Shown: positions 7,994-17,134, counted from the stretch's first letter. The stretch is DNA of 64,000 nucleotides from a bacterium (GCA_030431455.1 JAUIJE010000008.1:186001-250000); one strand, 5' to 3'. Notes: generated from the letters alone by a model not told the origin. A program made the numbers and translations.

Positions 7994-8415
7994 GGTCCTC
8001 GACAACGCTTGAGGGGTTCTTGCATTCCGCTGCGTCTCTCCCCGAGAGACCGTCAGCCGACGTCGAGCGGTTGCGCTTTGCGCTGCGCCGTCTGAGCGAG
8101 AAGGACGCCTCGCGGCTCCTCTTCGAGCTGACCGGCGAGCGCCACAAGTTCGGGGCCGTGGAGGCGATCGAAGCCCTCACCGACCACCTCGGCCTGGTCG
8201 TCTCCGACATCAGGACCGCTGCGGATGAGGTCGATCGCCACCGCGATGTCGACAACGCGCTCGAGAAGATCGAGCATATTGAGTGGTGGCTGGTGGTGGC
8301 GAAGGTCATCCTCGCGCTGAGGCTTGGTCCGTTGTCGCCGTTGGAGGTGATGGCCAGCGCGACCTGCGCCGAGACAGAGTGCCAAGGGAGCGGGGAGCGA
8401 GACCGTGGGACGTGA
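7987..8415 (+). CDS. Hypothetical helical protein, 142 residues
   Basis: The frame opens with TTG at 7987 inside the end of the previous gene; a second TTG at 8020 behind GAGGGG is a possible alternative. The sequence is Leu/Ala/Glu-rich and predicted mainly helical (VERLRFALRRLSEKDASRLL; NALEKIEHIEWWLVVAKVIL), so it may be a small bundle or have one weak membrane-associated helix near IEWWLVVAKVILAL. Its TGA overlaps the next GTG as GTGA. No family recognised. Confidence 0.5.
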   Translation: MLRSSTTLEGFLHSAASLPERPSADVERLRFALRRLSEKDASRLLFELTGERHKFGAVEAIEALTDHLGLVVSDIRTAADEVDRHRDVDNALEKIEHIEWWLVVAKVILALRLGPLSPLEVMASATCAETECQGSGERDRGT

Positions 8416-8666
8416 GAGCCCCCGTCGTCGGTGGTATCGACATGCTGGCGGATGCCGTTGGCAAGGACGGCGTCGTGCTGGGCCAAGCACGGAACTGGGT
8501 GATCCTCAGCATGATGCCCAAGAGCCACGACTGGGGATGGGACCTCGGCTACATGCCATGCCTGTGCGCCGACCTGTTCCCCGAGCGGCTGGCCTCCGTT
8601 TTTCGTCAACTCGAAGAGCATGATGACTACGGTCGCGTAGGCATCAACATGAACACGCTGTTCTAA
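8412..8666 (+). CDS. Small hypothetical protein, 84 residues
   Basis: I start it at GTG 8412, which overlaps the stop of the preceding gene (GTGA), rather than at 8283, because the upstream part of the frame is off-frame sequence of that gene. The product has Trp/Tyr/Cys-rich character (ARNWVILSMMPKSHDWGWDL, YMPCLCADLFPERL) and ends with GRVGINMNTLF. It looks coding but is unlike any family I can name. It is followed by broken coding sequence, so the cluster may be incomplete. Confidence 0.5.
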   Translation: MRAPVVGGIDMLADAVGKDGVVLGQARNWVILSMMPKSHDWGWDLGYMPCLCADLFPERLASVFRQLEEHDDYGRVGINMNTLF

Positions 8667-8852
8667 TCGCGCTTCACAGAGTGCGTGCTTGCTGCGGCGG
8701 CCCGCCGATCGTTCCCTGGACGAGGACGAGATCGTGTGGGTCGCGCTCGACACACCGTCATCGAGGAGGCGAAGAAGGCGGCGCTTGAGGGAAACGCTTG
8801 GTTCCACGAGCGCTGGCGCGATGGCCGGATGGAGGAGGACCGGGACCTCGCT
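8667..8852 (+). pseudogene. Frameshifted remnant of a small gene
   Basis: Two frames each give protein-like sequence that would join if one base were restored near 8760: the first reads DRSLDEDEIVWVALDTP, the second HTVIEEAKKAAL then GNAWFHERWRDGRMEED and stops at 8852. Neither frame alone has a convincing start. I read it as a decayed gene at the right edge of the unknown cluster. A sequencing error is the alternative. Confidence 0.35.
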
Positions 8853-8866
8853 CGAGGCTAGGCGGG

Positions 8867-8896
8867 CAATCGCTGTCGGATAGCCAACAGGCGTTG
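8867..8896 (+). promoter_or_regulatory. Dyad upstream of the copper operon, candidate activator site
   Basis: CAATCGCTGT, ten bases, ACAGGCGTTG: an imperfect inverted repeat (CAA-N3-CTGT and ACAG-N3-TTG match). Its centre is about 108 bases before the start site predicted from the sigma-54-like element at 8964, the usual distance for an NtrC-type activator. The activator encoded at 17131 is the obvious candidate ligand. Confidence 0.4.
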
Positions 8897-8963
8897 TCGC
8901 GTGCGCTACAGACGGATTCGCAGCCCCCACCACAAAGGCTTTGAAATCAGACTCTTATGCTCA

Positions 8964-8979
8964 GGCACGGATGGTGCTT
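8964..8979 (+). promoter_or_regulatory. Sigma-54-type promoter for the copper efflux operon
   Basis: AGGCACG-GATG-GTGCT keeps the GG and GC at the -24/-12 spacing of TGGCACG-N4-TTGCW with two mismatches. The start site would be near 8990, leaving a short leader with GGAGG at 8995-8999 and the GTG at 9008. A sigma-54-dependent activator gene lies in the same operon. Confidence 0.5.
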
Positions 8980-9007
8980 GGCCTCGTTGTGCTGGAGGAC
9001 CAACAAC

Positions 9008-10309
9008 GTGGAGCCCATCCTACTCTTGCTCGCGCTTGCTGCCGCGCCGCCCTCTGTCCCGCCTCCGGAGGCTGGCCCAGAGGTCTCGCCGACAGACGTC
9101 AATGCGCTGATCGAGGGCGCCATCGCTGGTCACCCGGATGTTGAGGCCGCGAACCAGCGCATCGAAGCCCTCGGGCATGCCATTCCCCAGGCCTGGGTCT
9201 GGCCGGATGCGATGGTCGCGACAGAGTACAGCAACATGCCGGTGCTCGCGCCGTGGCCCGGGAACCACCCGATGAGCGGCATCCAGCTCAAGGTCAGCCA
9301 GACCGTTCCCTTTCCGTACAAGTTCTGGGCGCGCGCAGGTGCCGCAGAAGCAGTGCGGGACGCGGCCGTCCCCATGAAGGACGAGGCCGCCAATCAGATC
9401 GCCGGCCGCGTTCACATGCTCGTCGTGCAATGGCGACTCTCTCGTGCCCTCCGCGGCGTCACCGAGCGTCACCTGGAAGCGGCAGAGCAGCTACTCGATG
9501 CAGTACGCGTCAAGTACGAGCTCGGCCGCGTCGAGCAGCACGACCTCATCCGGCTCGAGGTCTTGCGCGACAAGCTCGCCGACGACCTCGTCGAGCTCGA
9601 TCGACGACGCGACGCCATCGCCGCGGCGCTTAATGCTGCAGCGCAGCGCGAACCCGGTGCGCCGCTCCAGCTCGGTTCAGAGATACCGATCCCCGACGCG
9701 GCAGAACTCGACGTTGTCCGGCTCGTCGAGGTGGCCCGGCAGAACCGTCCGGTGCTGGCCGCCCTTCGAGGTTCGGCCACGGCCGAACGCGCTCAGGCCT
9801 CAGCGATGCGCTCGGAGAAGTGGCCCGACGTCACGGCCTGGGCGGGTTACCGGGTTCGGCTGCCCGCCGGAGCCGATCCCGGCAACAACTTCCTGACCGC
9901 TGGCGTCTCGGTGCCGATCCCGTGGGCATCTGCGCTTTGGAAGTGGGAAGAGAAGGCGCAGGCGCACGAGGCGCGCGCGCGCTCCGAGGACGCCCGCCGC
10001 CAGGGCGTGGAGCTGAACCTGCGCGGCGAGCTCGACGCTGCGGTCGTCAGGTACCAGCGCGCGATCGAAAAGAGCGAGGTCTACGGCGCGAAGCTGATCC
10101 CCGGCGCGCAGAAGACCCTCGAGGCTGCGTTCGGGTCGTACCAGGTCGACCGCGCTGGGTTCGCCGAGCTCTTTTCTGCGGAGCTCACCGTCCTCGAGTA
10201 CGAACGCGCCGAGCTGAACGCGCGAGCTGAGGCTGCCACGGCCGCCATCGCCATCGACATGCTCACCGGACGCTTCGCCCCATCCGGCGAGAAGGACACG
10301 CAGCCATGA
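9008..10309 (+). CDS. TolC-family outer membrane efflux protein (Cus-type)
   Basis: A 433-residue outer membrane channel subunit of a tripartite metal pump. A signal peptide (VEPILLLLALAAAPP) follows the GTG at 9008, which has GGAGG nine bases upstream; the longer frame from 8957 would place the predicted promoter inside the gene. The body contains the two long coiled-coil repeats of the family, with Ala/Glu/Arg heptads and KYELGRVEQHDLIRLE, a typical helix-turn segment. It overlaps the adaptor gene (ATGA), so the channel, adaptor and pump are made together. Copper/silver specificity is inferred from the neighbours. Confidence 0.88.
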   Translation: MEPILLLLALAAAPPSVPPPEAGPEVSPTDVNALIEGAIAGHPDVEAANQRIEALGHAIPQAWVWPDAMVATEYSNMPVLAPWPGNHPMSGIQLKVSQTVPFPYKFWARAGAAEAVRDAAVPMKDEAANQIAGRVHMLVVQWRLSRALRGVTERHLEAAEQLLDAVRVKYELGRVEQHDLIRLEVLRDKLADDLVELDRRRDAIAAALNAAAQREPGAPLQLGSEIPIPDAAELDVVRLVEVARQNRPVLAALRGSATAERAQASAMRSEKWPDVTAWAGYRVRLPAGADPGNNFLTAGVSVPIPWASALWKWEEKAQAHEARARSEDARRQGVELNLRGELDAAVVRYQRAIEKSEVYGAKLIPGAQKTLEAAFGSYQVDRAGFAELFSAELTVLEYERAELNARAEAATAAIAIDMLTGRFAPSGEKDTQP

Positions 10310-12261
10310 AGATCCGGACCCGACTCTCCGTCGCGCTCGCCGCGGCCCTGCTCGTGGGCGTTTCTGCCATCACGCTGACCTGGGCCCCGAGCCCGTCGCA
10401 CGCTCAGGAGCACGAGCATGGCGACGTGCTCTACCAATGCCCGATGCACCCCCAGATCATAAGCGACGGCGAAGGCCGCTGCCCCCTCTGCAAGATGTTC
10501 TTGAAGCAACGCCCGGCTGGGGAGGCGATGAAGAAGCTCAAGTCCTGGGAGGAGAAGACCGGGAAGAAGGCCCCGCCCATGCTCAGCGGCCGAGCGCCGG
10601 CTCCTGCGTCCCAACCCAACGCGAAGGCGGTGCCTGCACCCAAATCGAAGGCAAAGTCCGGCCAGACAAAGGCCTCGACAGCACCATCGACGTCCACGGG
10701 TACATCGACCAAGCCGCGGGTCGCGAAAAGAGTCGGCGCTGGCGACTACACCTGTCCCATGCACACGCACATCGCCAAGACGAAGGCGGGCCAAGACGAG
10801 GAGCTGCGCTGTCCCGTCTGCGGCATGCACCTCGTTCCGCGCGACCAGCTGCAGGAGCATGAAGGCCACGCGCACGATCACGACACGTACGTCTGTCCGA
10901 TGCACCCCCAGGTTGTGACCGACGAGCCGGGCCGCTGCCCGATCTGCGGCATGGACCTCGAAGAGAAGGACACGGGCGCGGCCTCGAACGCCCCTGCGAA
11001 GAAGACGCGCACGGTGAAGCACTGGGTCGCGCCGATGGACCCCACGTTCATCTCCGACAAACCCGGCAAGTCGCCGATGGGGATGGACCTCGTGCCTGTG
11101 TACGAAGACGACGGTGCCAATGGTCCCGTGGTGAAGATCGACCCGGTCGTCGTCCAGAACATGGGTGTCCGCATCGCCAAGGCCACCCGCGAGCCGCTCT
11201 TCCGCCACATTCGTGCGCTCGGCACCGTCGACGTGGCCGAAGACGAGATCGCCGTGGTGAACCTCCGCTTCTCGGGATGGATCGAACAGCTCTACGTCGA
11301 CGAGACGGGCGTGAAGGTGAAGCCGGGGCAATGGCTGGCCGAGGTCTACTCGCCCGAGCTGGTCAGCGCCCAGGAGGAGTACCTCCTCGCCCTGCGGACG
11401 GGTGGCACCGGCAGCCCGCTGGCCAAGAGCGCGCGACGCCGGCTCGAGTTCTTCGGGATGTCGCCGTCGGACATCGACCGCGTCGACGCCACAAAGCAGA
11501 CGCTGCGCACCATTCGCGTGCGGGCACCTCGTGAGGGCTATGTGCTGCACAAGAACGTGGTGCAGGGCGCTCGAGTCATGGCCGGCATGGACATCTTCCG
11601 TATCGGCAACCTACAGAAGATCTGGATCAACGCTGAGGTCTATGAGTTCGACGCCCCCTGGGTCGAGCTCGGGGCGCCCGCGACGATGGAGCTCACCTAC
11701 CAACAGGGCAAGACCTACTCCGGCAAGGTCGCTTACATCTACCCGACCCTCAATGAGAAGAGCCGCACCCTCTCCGTTCGGCTGGAGTTCGACAATCCCG
11801 GCCTTGCCTTGAAGCCGGGCATGTTTGCAACGGTGCGCATTGAGGCGCGGCGTCGCAACGGAGCCCTGGCTATTCCGACGGAGGCCATCCTCCACTCCGG
11901 CGAGCGGCAGCTGGTCTTCGTTGCCCTCGGTGGTGGCAGGTATGAAAAGCGCGAGCTCGTCACCGGGCTCGTCGCCGATCGACATCTGACCGAAGTTCAA
12001 AGCGGCGTCCGCGAGGGCGAGCGCGTTGTGGTTTCCGGGCAGTTCCTGCTCGACAGCGAGAGCCAACTGCAGGAGGCGGTTCAGAAGCTCCTCGATGCCC
12101 GCCTCGAAGCGAAGAGCCCGGGGTTTGCGCAAGCCACGTCGGACGAAGGGAGCTCAGAGGCCGACACCTATTGGACGTGCGGGATGCACCCCCAGATCGT
12201 GCAGAGCGGGCCCGGCAGCTGCCCGATCTGCGGCATGGACCTCGTCGAGAAGAGGCGGTGA
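10306..12261 (+). CDS. CusB-type RND adaptor with five metal-binding modules
   Basis: A 651-residue periplasmic adaptor that links the CusA pump to the TolC channel and hands over metal. After a signal peptide it carries CPMHP-type heavy-metal-binding modules at about residues 43, 148 and 195, and a fourth at 239 (HWVAPMDPTF) that has lost its cysteines but keeps GMDLVPVYE as in CusB. A fifth complete module (GMHPQIVQSGPGSCPICGMD) closes the protein at 622-651. Between them lie the barrel-sandwich, beta-barrel and hairpin regions (GWIEQLYVDETGVKVKPGQ; IRVRAPREGYVLHKNVVQG). A linker of Lys/Pro/Ala separates modules one and two. The usual family has at most one such module, so metal capacity here is unusually high. 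Confidence 0.88.
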   Translation: MKIRTRLSVALAAALLVGVSAITLTWAPSPSHAQEHEHGDVLYQCPMHPQIISDGEGRCPLCKMFLKQRPAGEAMKKLKSWEEKTGKKAPPMLSGRAPAPASQPNAKAVPAPKSKAKSGQTKASTAPSTSTGTSTKPRVAKRVGAGDYTCPMHTHIAKTKAGQDEELRCPVCGMHLVPRDQLQEHEGHAHDHDTYVCPMHPQVVTDEPGRCPICGMDLEEKDTGAASNAPAKKTRTVKHWVAPMDPTFISDKPGKSPMGMDLVPVYEDDGANGPVVKIDPVVVQNMGVRIAKATREPLFRHIRALGTVDVAEDEIAVVNLRFSGWIEQLYVDETGVKVKPGQWLAEVYSPELVSAQEEYLLALRTGGTGSPLAKSARRRLEFFGMSPSDIDRVDATKQTLRTIRVRAPREGYVLHKNVVQGARVMAGMDIFRIGNLQKIWINAEVYEFDAPWVELGAPATMELTYQQGKTYSGKVAYIYPTLNEKSRTLSVRLEFDNPGLALKPGMFATVRIEARRRNGALAIPTEAILHSGERQLVFVALGGGRYEKRELVTGLVADRHLTEVQSGVREGERVVVSGQFLLDSESQLQEAVQKLLDARLEAKSPGFAQATSDEGSSEADTYWTCGMHPQIVQSGPGSCPICGMDLVEKRR

Positions 12262-12264
12262 GCC

Positions 12265-15200
12265 ATGTCCAGTTCTGACCTCAAAGACGCCGAACGCCCA
12301 CCCTCCCTTCTCGACCGGGTCATCGATGGGTCGGTGAGGAACCGAGGCCTTGTGCTCATCCTCACCGCGGTCGTCGTCGCCGGTGGCGTCTGGGCACTCC
12401 TGACTACGCCCATCGACGCCATCCCCGACCTCAGCGACGTCCAGGTCATCGTCTACACAGAGTACCCGGGCCAGGCACCGCAGGTCGTCGAGGACCAGGT
12501 CACCTATCCGCTCACGACCGCCATGCTGAGCGTCCCCTACGCCAAGACGGTGCGCGGCTACTCCTTCTTCGGCTTCTCGATGGTCTACGTGATCTTCGAG
12601 GACGGCACCGACCTGTATTGGGCGCGGTCCAGGGTGCTCGAATACCTGAACTTCGCGCGCAGCCGTCTCCCTGAAGGTGTGACACCCCAGCTGGGCCCTG
12701 ACGCTACCGGTGTCGGCTGGGTGTACATGTACACGCTGAGCGATTTCCTTCCACGGGCCGAGCACCTTCGCAACCTTTACGACGCTGACGGCAACGGTGA
12801 AATCACCCGAGACGAGCTCCCGGAAGGGGACGGCCCCTCGAGCGACGCCTGGCTGACATCCCTCTTTCGAGGCGACGCTGAGCCCCCTACCGACGGCGAG
12901 CACGCACAACACGCTCGACGGTTTCTCGAGGACTCTGTCCGGTACATCAAACAAGCCTTCGACCGCGACGGCGAAGCAGGGCTGTCATGGGAGGAGGTCC
13001 TGGCGGCGGCGAACTTCTCAGGCATCGATCTGAGCACGCTGCGGAGCAAGCAGGACTGGTACCTCCGCTACGAGCTGATGGCCCTCCCCGGCGTTTCGGA
13101 AGTCGCGACCGTTGGGGGCTACGTTCGCCAATACCAGGTAGAGGTCGACCCCGAGAAGCTGCGTGCCTACGGCGTTCCTCTCGCCAAGGTGAAGGCAGCT
13201 ATCAAGCGAAGCAACACCGACGTCGGTGGTCGCCTTATCGAGATGGGCGAGACCGAGTTCATGATCCGCGGCAAAGGCTACATCCGATCGCTCGATGACC
13301 TGATGAGCATTCCTGTCGGCCTGGACGCATCGACCCACACACCGGTCTTGCTCAGCCAGGTAGCGCGCGTTCAACGCGGCCCTGAGATCCGGCGCGGGGT
13401 CGCGGAGATGAACGGCGAAGGAGAGGTCGTCACGGGGGTCGTCATCATGCGTTTCGGAGAAAACGCGCTCGAGGTGATCGATGGGGTCAAGGAACGCCTG
13501 GCCGAGTTGAACGCCGGGTTGCCGGCGGGCGTCGAGGTCCACACCTCCTACGATCGCTCGCTGCTCATTGAGCGTGCCATCGACACGCTCCGAAACAAGC
13601 TCCTTGAAGAGATGCTCGTGGTCGCGCTCATCTGCATCATCTTCCTGCTGCACTTCCGGTCGGCCCTCGTCGCGATCTTCACCATCCCCGTCGGCATCCT
13701 GATCTCGTTCATCGTGATGAAGTTGATGGGGCTCAACGCCAACATCATGAGTCTCGGCGGTATCGCCATCGCCATCGGCGTCATGGTCGATGCCAGCGTG
13801 GTGATGGTTGAAAACCTCCACAAGCACAAGGAGCGTGACGTCGGGCTCTCCCACGAGGAGGTCGTCCTCAGGGCGGCCAAGGAGGTTGGGCCGGCGCTCT
13901 TCTTCTCGCTGCTCATCATCACGGTGAGCTTCCTTCCAGTCTTCACTCTCGAACAACAGGAGGGACGGCTCTTCACGCCCCTGGCGTACACCAAGACTTT
14001 CGCGATGGCCGCGTCGTCGCTCCTCGCGGTGACGATCGTCCCTGTGCTCATGTTCTTCTTCGTCCGGGGCAAAGTGCGAACCGAGAAGGACAACCCGATC
14101 AGCCGCGTGCTCATCGCCCTGTACCGGCCGCTGCTCAGCCGAGCGCTTCGGCACCCGGTCCTCGTCCTGTTCGGAGCGCTGCTCATCGCGGCGGGATCAC
14201 TTTGGCCGTACACAAAGCTCGGCAGCGAGTTCATGCCGCCGCTCAACGAGGGCGATCTCCTCTACATGCCGACGACGCCGCCGGGCATCTCCATCACCAA
14301 GGCCAAGGAGCTTCTGCAACAGACCGACAAGCTCATCGCCGGCCATCCACAGGTCGAGCACGTGCTCGGCAAGGTGGGGCGGGCCGAGACAGCGACCGAT
14401 CCGGCCCCTCTGTCGATGATGGAGAGCACGATCATCCTCGCGCCGGAGGAGACGTGGCCCGAGGGGAAGACGATCGAGGACATCATCCGCGAGCTCGATG
14501 AGCGCGTGAGGTTCCCGGGCCTGACCAACGCCTGGACGATGCCCATCAAGACGCGCATCGACATGCTCGCGACCGGCATCAAGACGCCGGTCGGCATCAA
14601 GCTCATGGGGTCCGACCTCGAAGAGCTCAACCAGGTTGGGCAACGGATCGAGGCCGTGGTCCGAGGCATGGGTGACGTGCTGAGCGTCTACTCGGAGCGC
14701 GTCACCGGCGGGAACTTCGTCGACATCGACATTCGCCGAGATGCCGCGGGGCGCTTTGGACTCACCGTCGGCGACGTACAGGACGTCATCAAGACCGCGA
14801 TGGGTGGCATGAACGTCTCGTGGACCGTGGAGGGACTGGAGCGCTACCCCATCAACGTGCGGTACCCGCGTGAGCTTCGCAACGACATCGAAGCGCTCCG
14901 GCGCGTCGCCGTCACCACCCCGCTGGGACACACCATCCCGCTCGGCGCCATCGCGGACATCAAGACCGTGAAGGGCCCGCCGGCGATCAAGAGCGAGAAC
15001 GCTCGGCAGACCGCATGGATCTTCGTCGACCTCAAGACCTCGGATGTTGGCGGGTTCGTCAAGGCTGCGCAGAAGGTTGTCGACGCGGAGGTGTCGCTGC
15101 CTGAAGGCGTGTCTATCCTCTGGTCCGGGCAGTTCGAGTACATGGAGCGAGCGAACAAGCGGCTCGCCCTTGTTGTGCCGCTCACGCTCGTCATCATCCT

Positions 15201-15993
15201 GCTGCTCTTGTTCCTGCACTTCCGCAACCTCGCCGAGACGTTGATCGTCATGGGGACGCTGCCCTTCGCGCTCGTCGGTGGCGTATGGCTCTTGTACTTC
15301 AGCGGCTACAACCTCTCGGTCGCCGTCGGGGTCGGCTTCATCGCGCTCGCGGGGCTCGCCGCCGAAACAGGGGTGGTGATGCTCGTCTACCTCGACGAGA
15401 CGTTCGATCGCTGGCGCGCAGAGGGCCGCCTTCGCTCGTTGTCCGACCTCGTCGAGATCGTGATCGAGGGCGCTGTCGACCGGGTGAGACCCAAGGTCAT
15501 GACCGTCGCGACGACCGTCATTGGTTTGCTGCCCGTGATGTTCGGGACCGAGACCGGCACGCGCGTGATGAAGCGGATCGCTGCGCCGATGGTTGGCGGC
15601 CTGCTCTCCTCGACCGTGCTGACGCTGCTGCTCATCCCCGCGGTCTATCTGCTCTGGCGCAGGGCAATGTTGGGCCCCGAGCTCGCCCCAGCGGGTGGTA
15701 GCGGCGCTGCTGACGGGCTGGTCCACATCTCAGCTGAAGCACCGCAGGTTGCCTCGGAAGGCGCGCAAGTCGAGGGCGGCACCGTCGAGCCCTCACCCAA
15801 CGAGACTGAGGATGGGCAACACCCGCCGGTCGAAGGTGAGGCAGAAGCGGAGTTGAGCGACCCGGCCGAAGACGCTGATGCTCAGGCCGCCAGGAAGGGG
15901 ACGCGCGGACGCGACGCGACGTCTGCAGAAGAAGACGATGCGGATGAGGCCGTGGAAGACGCGCCGCCGGCCGAAGGCAAGGGCGATGGGTGA
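12265..15993 (+). CDS. CusA-type RND heavy-metal pump with inserted EF-hand pair
   Basis: A 1242-residue proton-driven efflux pump; the family norm is about 1040. GVMVDASVVMVEN (Asp 509) in the fourth membrane helix matches the CusA (Cu/Ag) group. The N-terminal membrane helix and IDAIPDLSDVQVIV are typical. In the first periplasmic loop, between YTLSDF and LRSKQDWYLRYEL, about 90 extra residues carry two EF-hand loops: DADGNGEITRDE (173-184) and DRDGEAGLSWEE (233-244). A second addition is an acidic, Pro/Ala-rich tail of about 100 residues. It follows the adaptor by three bases and ends inside the kinase gene. Calcium control of the pump is an inference from the EF-hands. Confidence 0.9.
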   Translation: MSSSDLKDAERPPSLLDRVIDGSVRNRGLVLILTAVVVAGGVWALLTTPIDAIPDLSDVQVIVYTEYPGQAPQVVEDQVTYPLTTAMLSVPYAKTVRGYSFFGFSMVYVIFEDGTDLYWARSRVLEYLNFARSRLPEGVTPQLGPDATGVGWVYMYTLSDFLPRAEHLRNLYDADGNGEITRDELPEGDGPSSDAWLTSLFRGDAEPPTDGEHAQHARRFLEDSVRYIKQAFDRDGEAGLSWEEVLAAANFSGIDLSTLRSKQDWYLRYELMALPGVSEVATVGGYVRQYQVEVDPEKLRAYGVPLAKVKAAIKRSNTDVGGRLIEMGETEFMIRGKGYIRSLDDLMSIPVGLDASTHTPVLLSQVARVQRGPEIRRGVAEMNGEGEVVTGVVIMRFGENALEVIDGVKERLAELNAGLPAGVEVHTSYDRSLLIERAIDTLRNKLLEEMLVVALICIIFLLHFRSALVAIFTIPVGILISFIVMKLMGLNANIMSLGGIAIAIGVMVDASVVMVENLHKHKERDVGLSHEEVVLRAAKEVGPALFFSLLIITVSFLPVFTLEQQEGRLFTPLAYTKTFAMAASSLLAVTIVPVLMFFFVRGKVRTEKDNPISRVLIALYRPLLSRALRHPVLVLFGALLIAAGSLWPYTKLGSEFMPPLNEGDLLYMPTTPPGISITKAKELLQQTDKLIAGHPQVEHVLGKVGRAETATDPAPLSMMESTIILAPEETWPEGKTIEDIIRELDERVRFPGLTNAWTMPIKTRIDMLATGIKTPVGIKLMGSDLEELNQVGQRIEAVVRGMGDVLSVYSERVTGGNFVDIDIRRDAAGRFGLTVGDVQDVIKTAMGGMNVSWTVEGLERYPINVRYPRELRNDIEALRRVAVTTPLGHTIPLGAIADIKTVKGPPAIKSENARQTAWIFVDLKTSDVGGFVKAAQKVVDAEVSLPEGVSILWSGQFEYMERANKRLALVVPLTLVIILLLLFLHFRNLAETLIVMGTLPFALVGGVWLLYFSGYNLSVAVGVGFIALAGLAAETGVVMLVYLDETFDRWRAEGRLRSLSDLVEIVIEGAVDRVRPKVMTVATTVIGLLPVMFGTETGTRVMKRIAAPMVGGLLSSTVLTLLLIPAVYLLWRRAMLGPELAPAGGSGAADGLVHISAEAPQVASEGAQVEGGTVEPSPNETEDGQHPPVEGEAEAELSDPAEDADAQAARKGTRGRDATSAEEDDADEAVEDAPPAEGKGDG

Positions 15994-17134
15994 TTTGGGG
16001 CCATCAACCGGCGGCCGCTTCGCCCCTGGGACGCGCGCCTGGAAGCTCTGGAACGGTGGAGCAGTGGCAGCGCTCTGCACCATCACCGTCTTCCACTACA
16101 CGACCCACGGCGATCTCGGGAACCTGGATAGCCACACACTATTTCGCCGTCTCTACTATCTGCCCATCGTCATGCTTGCGGTCACCCATGGCTTGCGCGG
16201 TGGCGGGGTCGCCGCGGCGGTCGTTATCGCCGTCTACTCGCCGCACGCGTTCCTCGAGAGCCCAACGGACATCCTCGGGGTCCATCTCCACGGTGATCCT
16301 GCTCCCACGCTCGAAAAGATGTCGGAGATCGTGCTTTACCTGGCCTTGGGACTCGCGGTCGGCTGGGCGGTTGACCGGGCGAAGAGCACGCAGGCTCATC
16401 TCGACCGCACGCGTGACGAGCTCGATCGAGCAGCGCGACTGTCCGCGCTTGGTGAGCTGGTCGCGGGGGTCGCTCACGAAATCCGAAACCCGCTCGCGTC
16501 TCTCCTCGGCACGGCCGAGATCTTCCTCGACGACTACCCGTCTGGCCACGAGAGGCACCGAATGGCCGAGCTCAACCTCGAGGAAGTCAAGCGCCTCGAG
16601 GGCATCGTCGACCGGTTTCTCGCGTTTGCTAAGCCGCCGAGGCCGCAACCCATTGCTGCGGACGCGAACGAGCTCATCGAGCGACTGTCCTCTCTCGCGG
16701 AGAGCACGGCGCGCAAGAAGGGGGTCCGCCTCGTCTTCAATCGACCTGACCAACCAAACATCTTGGTAGACGCTGACCAGATCCTCCAGATGCTTCTCAA
16801 CCTCGTCCTCAACGCAATAGAAGCGAGTCCGGAGGGAGCCGCGGTTTGCATCGGATCCGTCTGCTCGGATGACGGCTGCGAGTGGACGGTCGACGACGCG
16901 GGACCTGGCGTTCCAGCAGAAGACCGCGAGCGAATCTTCGACCCCTTCTACACGTCGCGACCAGAGGGCAGCGGCCTCGGCCTGAGCATCGCGACCCGGA
17001 TCGTCGAGGGGCATGGCGGGACGATCCAATATGAGGAGTCGGCTGCCGGTGGCGCTCGATTCGTTGTTCGTCTCCCCCCGAGCGTGAGCGTGGGACCGCA
17101 CCATGAGGGAACGCACGGAGGGGGCAAGCCATGA
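15986..17134 (+). CDS. Membrane sensor histidine kinase (ZraS/HydH-like)
   Basis: 382 residues from ATG at 15986, overlapping the pump stop by eight bases. Several N-terminal hydrophobic segments (LYYLPIVMLAVTHGL; VLYLALGLAVGWAV) form a DUF4118-like membrane region without a large periplasmic sensor loop. The kinase core has the H-box HEIRNPLASLLG, the N-box NLVLNAIEAS, and G boxes DDAGPGVP and GSGLGLSIA. It pairs with the activator that overlaps it by four bases. It probably senses metal load or envelope stress; the ligand cannot be read from the sequence. Confidence 0.88.
   Translation: MGDLGPSTGGRFAPGTRAWKLWNGGAVAALCTITVFHYTTHGDLGNLDSHTLFRRLYYLPIVMLAVTHGLRGGGVAAAVVIAVYSPHAFLESPTDILGVHLHGDPAPTLEKMSEIVLYLALGLAVGWAVDRAKSTQAHLDRTRDELDRAARLSALGELVAGVAHEIRNPLASLLGTAEIFLDDYPSGHERHRMAELNLEEVKRLEGIVDRFLAFAKPPRPQPIAADANELIERLSSLAESTARKKGVRLVFNRPDQPNILVDADQILQMLLNLVLNAIEASPEGAAVCIGSVCSDDGCEWTVDDAGPGVPAEDRERIFDPFYTSRPEGSGLGLSIATRIVEGHGGTIQYEESAAGGARFVVRLPPSVSVGPHHEGTHGGGKP

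Noticed and set aside
8957-9007. Upstream start for the TolC gene
   Set aside because: It would put the sigma-54-like promoter and the ribosome site inside the coding region and adds a non-signal-like start.
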